Positions 14,075 to 14,361 of a stretch of 14,361 bases of DNA are shown here, piece after piece (within the stretch, counting starts at the first letter, position 1; the number at the start of each line of letters is the position of its first letter). The stretch is taken from contig JAIRWW010000033.1 in assembly GCA_031268685.1 (NCBI GenBank), forward strand, positions 1 to 14,361, given 5' to 3'. The translations under genes were made by a program, and so were the position numbers. Source of the stretch: Azoarcus sp. (GTDB lineage: Bacteria > Pseudomonadota > Gammaproteobacteria > Burkholderiales > Rhodocyclaceae). The notes beneath the pieces are model-generated. The model ran no database searches. It saw only the letters and a program-made list of their open reading frames with translations, and was not told where the DNA came from.

Positions 14075-14361
14075 AGAACCTGTTTGCGATCTTTCGGGCG
14101 GGCAGGACAGGCCCCGCAGGGGCCATGACCTTGATAACCCCCGGCGTCAGCCGGGGGCCAGACGCAAGCCTCTCCCAGCCCCAACGGGGCGTAACACCAT
14201 AACTTGCCATCCGCCGAGAGATGTAACGCCCCGTTGGGGCTAGAGAAGAGGGAGACGCCCTTCCCCCGGCTGACGCCGGGGGTTATCAAGGTGCCGTCCC
14301 TTCGGGACGGACAGCTCTCCCGCTTGCAGTGCGACAGGTCGTCCGGCGTTCCCGGTCGGAA
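14075..14361. repeat. Palindrome cluster 4 (runs off the window)
   Basis: It starts with the edge AGAACCTGTTTGCGATC (14075-14091), then GGCGGGCAGGACAGG, GGCCCCGCAGGGGCC, the 20-base GC palindrome, CAGCCCCAACGGGGCGT, AACGCCCCGTTGGGGCTA, the mirrored GC palindrome, and GTCCCTTCGGGAC. Order and spacing match cluster 1 closely, including the GCCGAGAGATGTAACG spacer. Confidence 0.85.

Overview
The window comes from a Gram-negative bacterium. An autotransporter with an outer-membrane beta-barrel ending in Phe and a multi-gene R-body (reb) locus, together with the style of the short dispersed repeats, suggest a member of the Pseudomonadota, possibly beta or gamma. No rRNA or housekeeping marker is present, so this is tentative; repeat-rich Gram-negatives of other phyla, such as Verrucomicrobiota, are not excluded.

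Left part (1-1985): the last ~57 codons of an FAD-linked oxidase lie on the minus strand, cut off by a dispersed repeat (copy A). Next come a second, longer repeat copy (B), a hairpin with a T tract, and a cluster of nested GC-rich palindromes. About 660 bases with no convincing gene follow.

Middle (1986-6608): one very large autotransporter gene is split into two reading frames by a run of 12 G at 3979-3990. The upstream part has a long signal peptide and a passenger built on GGG[IV][IVL]G repeats. The downstream part has the rest of the passenger, a proline-rich linker and the beta-barrel. Thirteen or ten G would join them into a protein of about 1500 residues, so this looks like a phase-variable surface protein captured in the OFF state (or a homopolymer read error). 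A strong terminator follows the gene. The module is bracketed by inverted copies of two repeat families.

Right part (7583-14055): an R-body island. Order: Crp/Fnr-type regulator, ECF-like sigma factor, short Reb protein, larger Reb-like protein with a hydrophobic C-terminal segment, a 736-residue adenosine-deaminase-like metallohydrolase, a helical protein of unknown function, two tandem RebB paralogues, terminator. All genes are on the + strand. The two Reb transcription units share a promoter-like motif with identical spacing (TTCACAAAC, 12 bases, CGTTC, 3 bases, TCAA), a good candidate target for the local sigma factor. The inferred logic is that the Crp/Fnr protein and the sigma factor switch on the Reb structural proteins and the linked hydrolase. 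The island has a MITE-like short repeat and a palindrome cluster at each end.

Most interesting points: the poly-G switch, the shared promoter motif, and the coupling of R-body genes to a large, AT-richer ADA-fold protein whose nearest functional analogy may be the deaminase of the RADAR anti-phage system.
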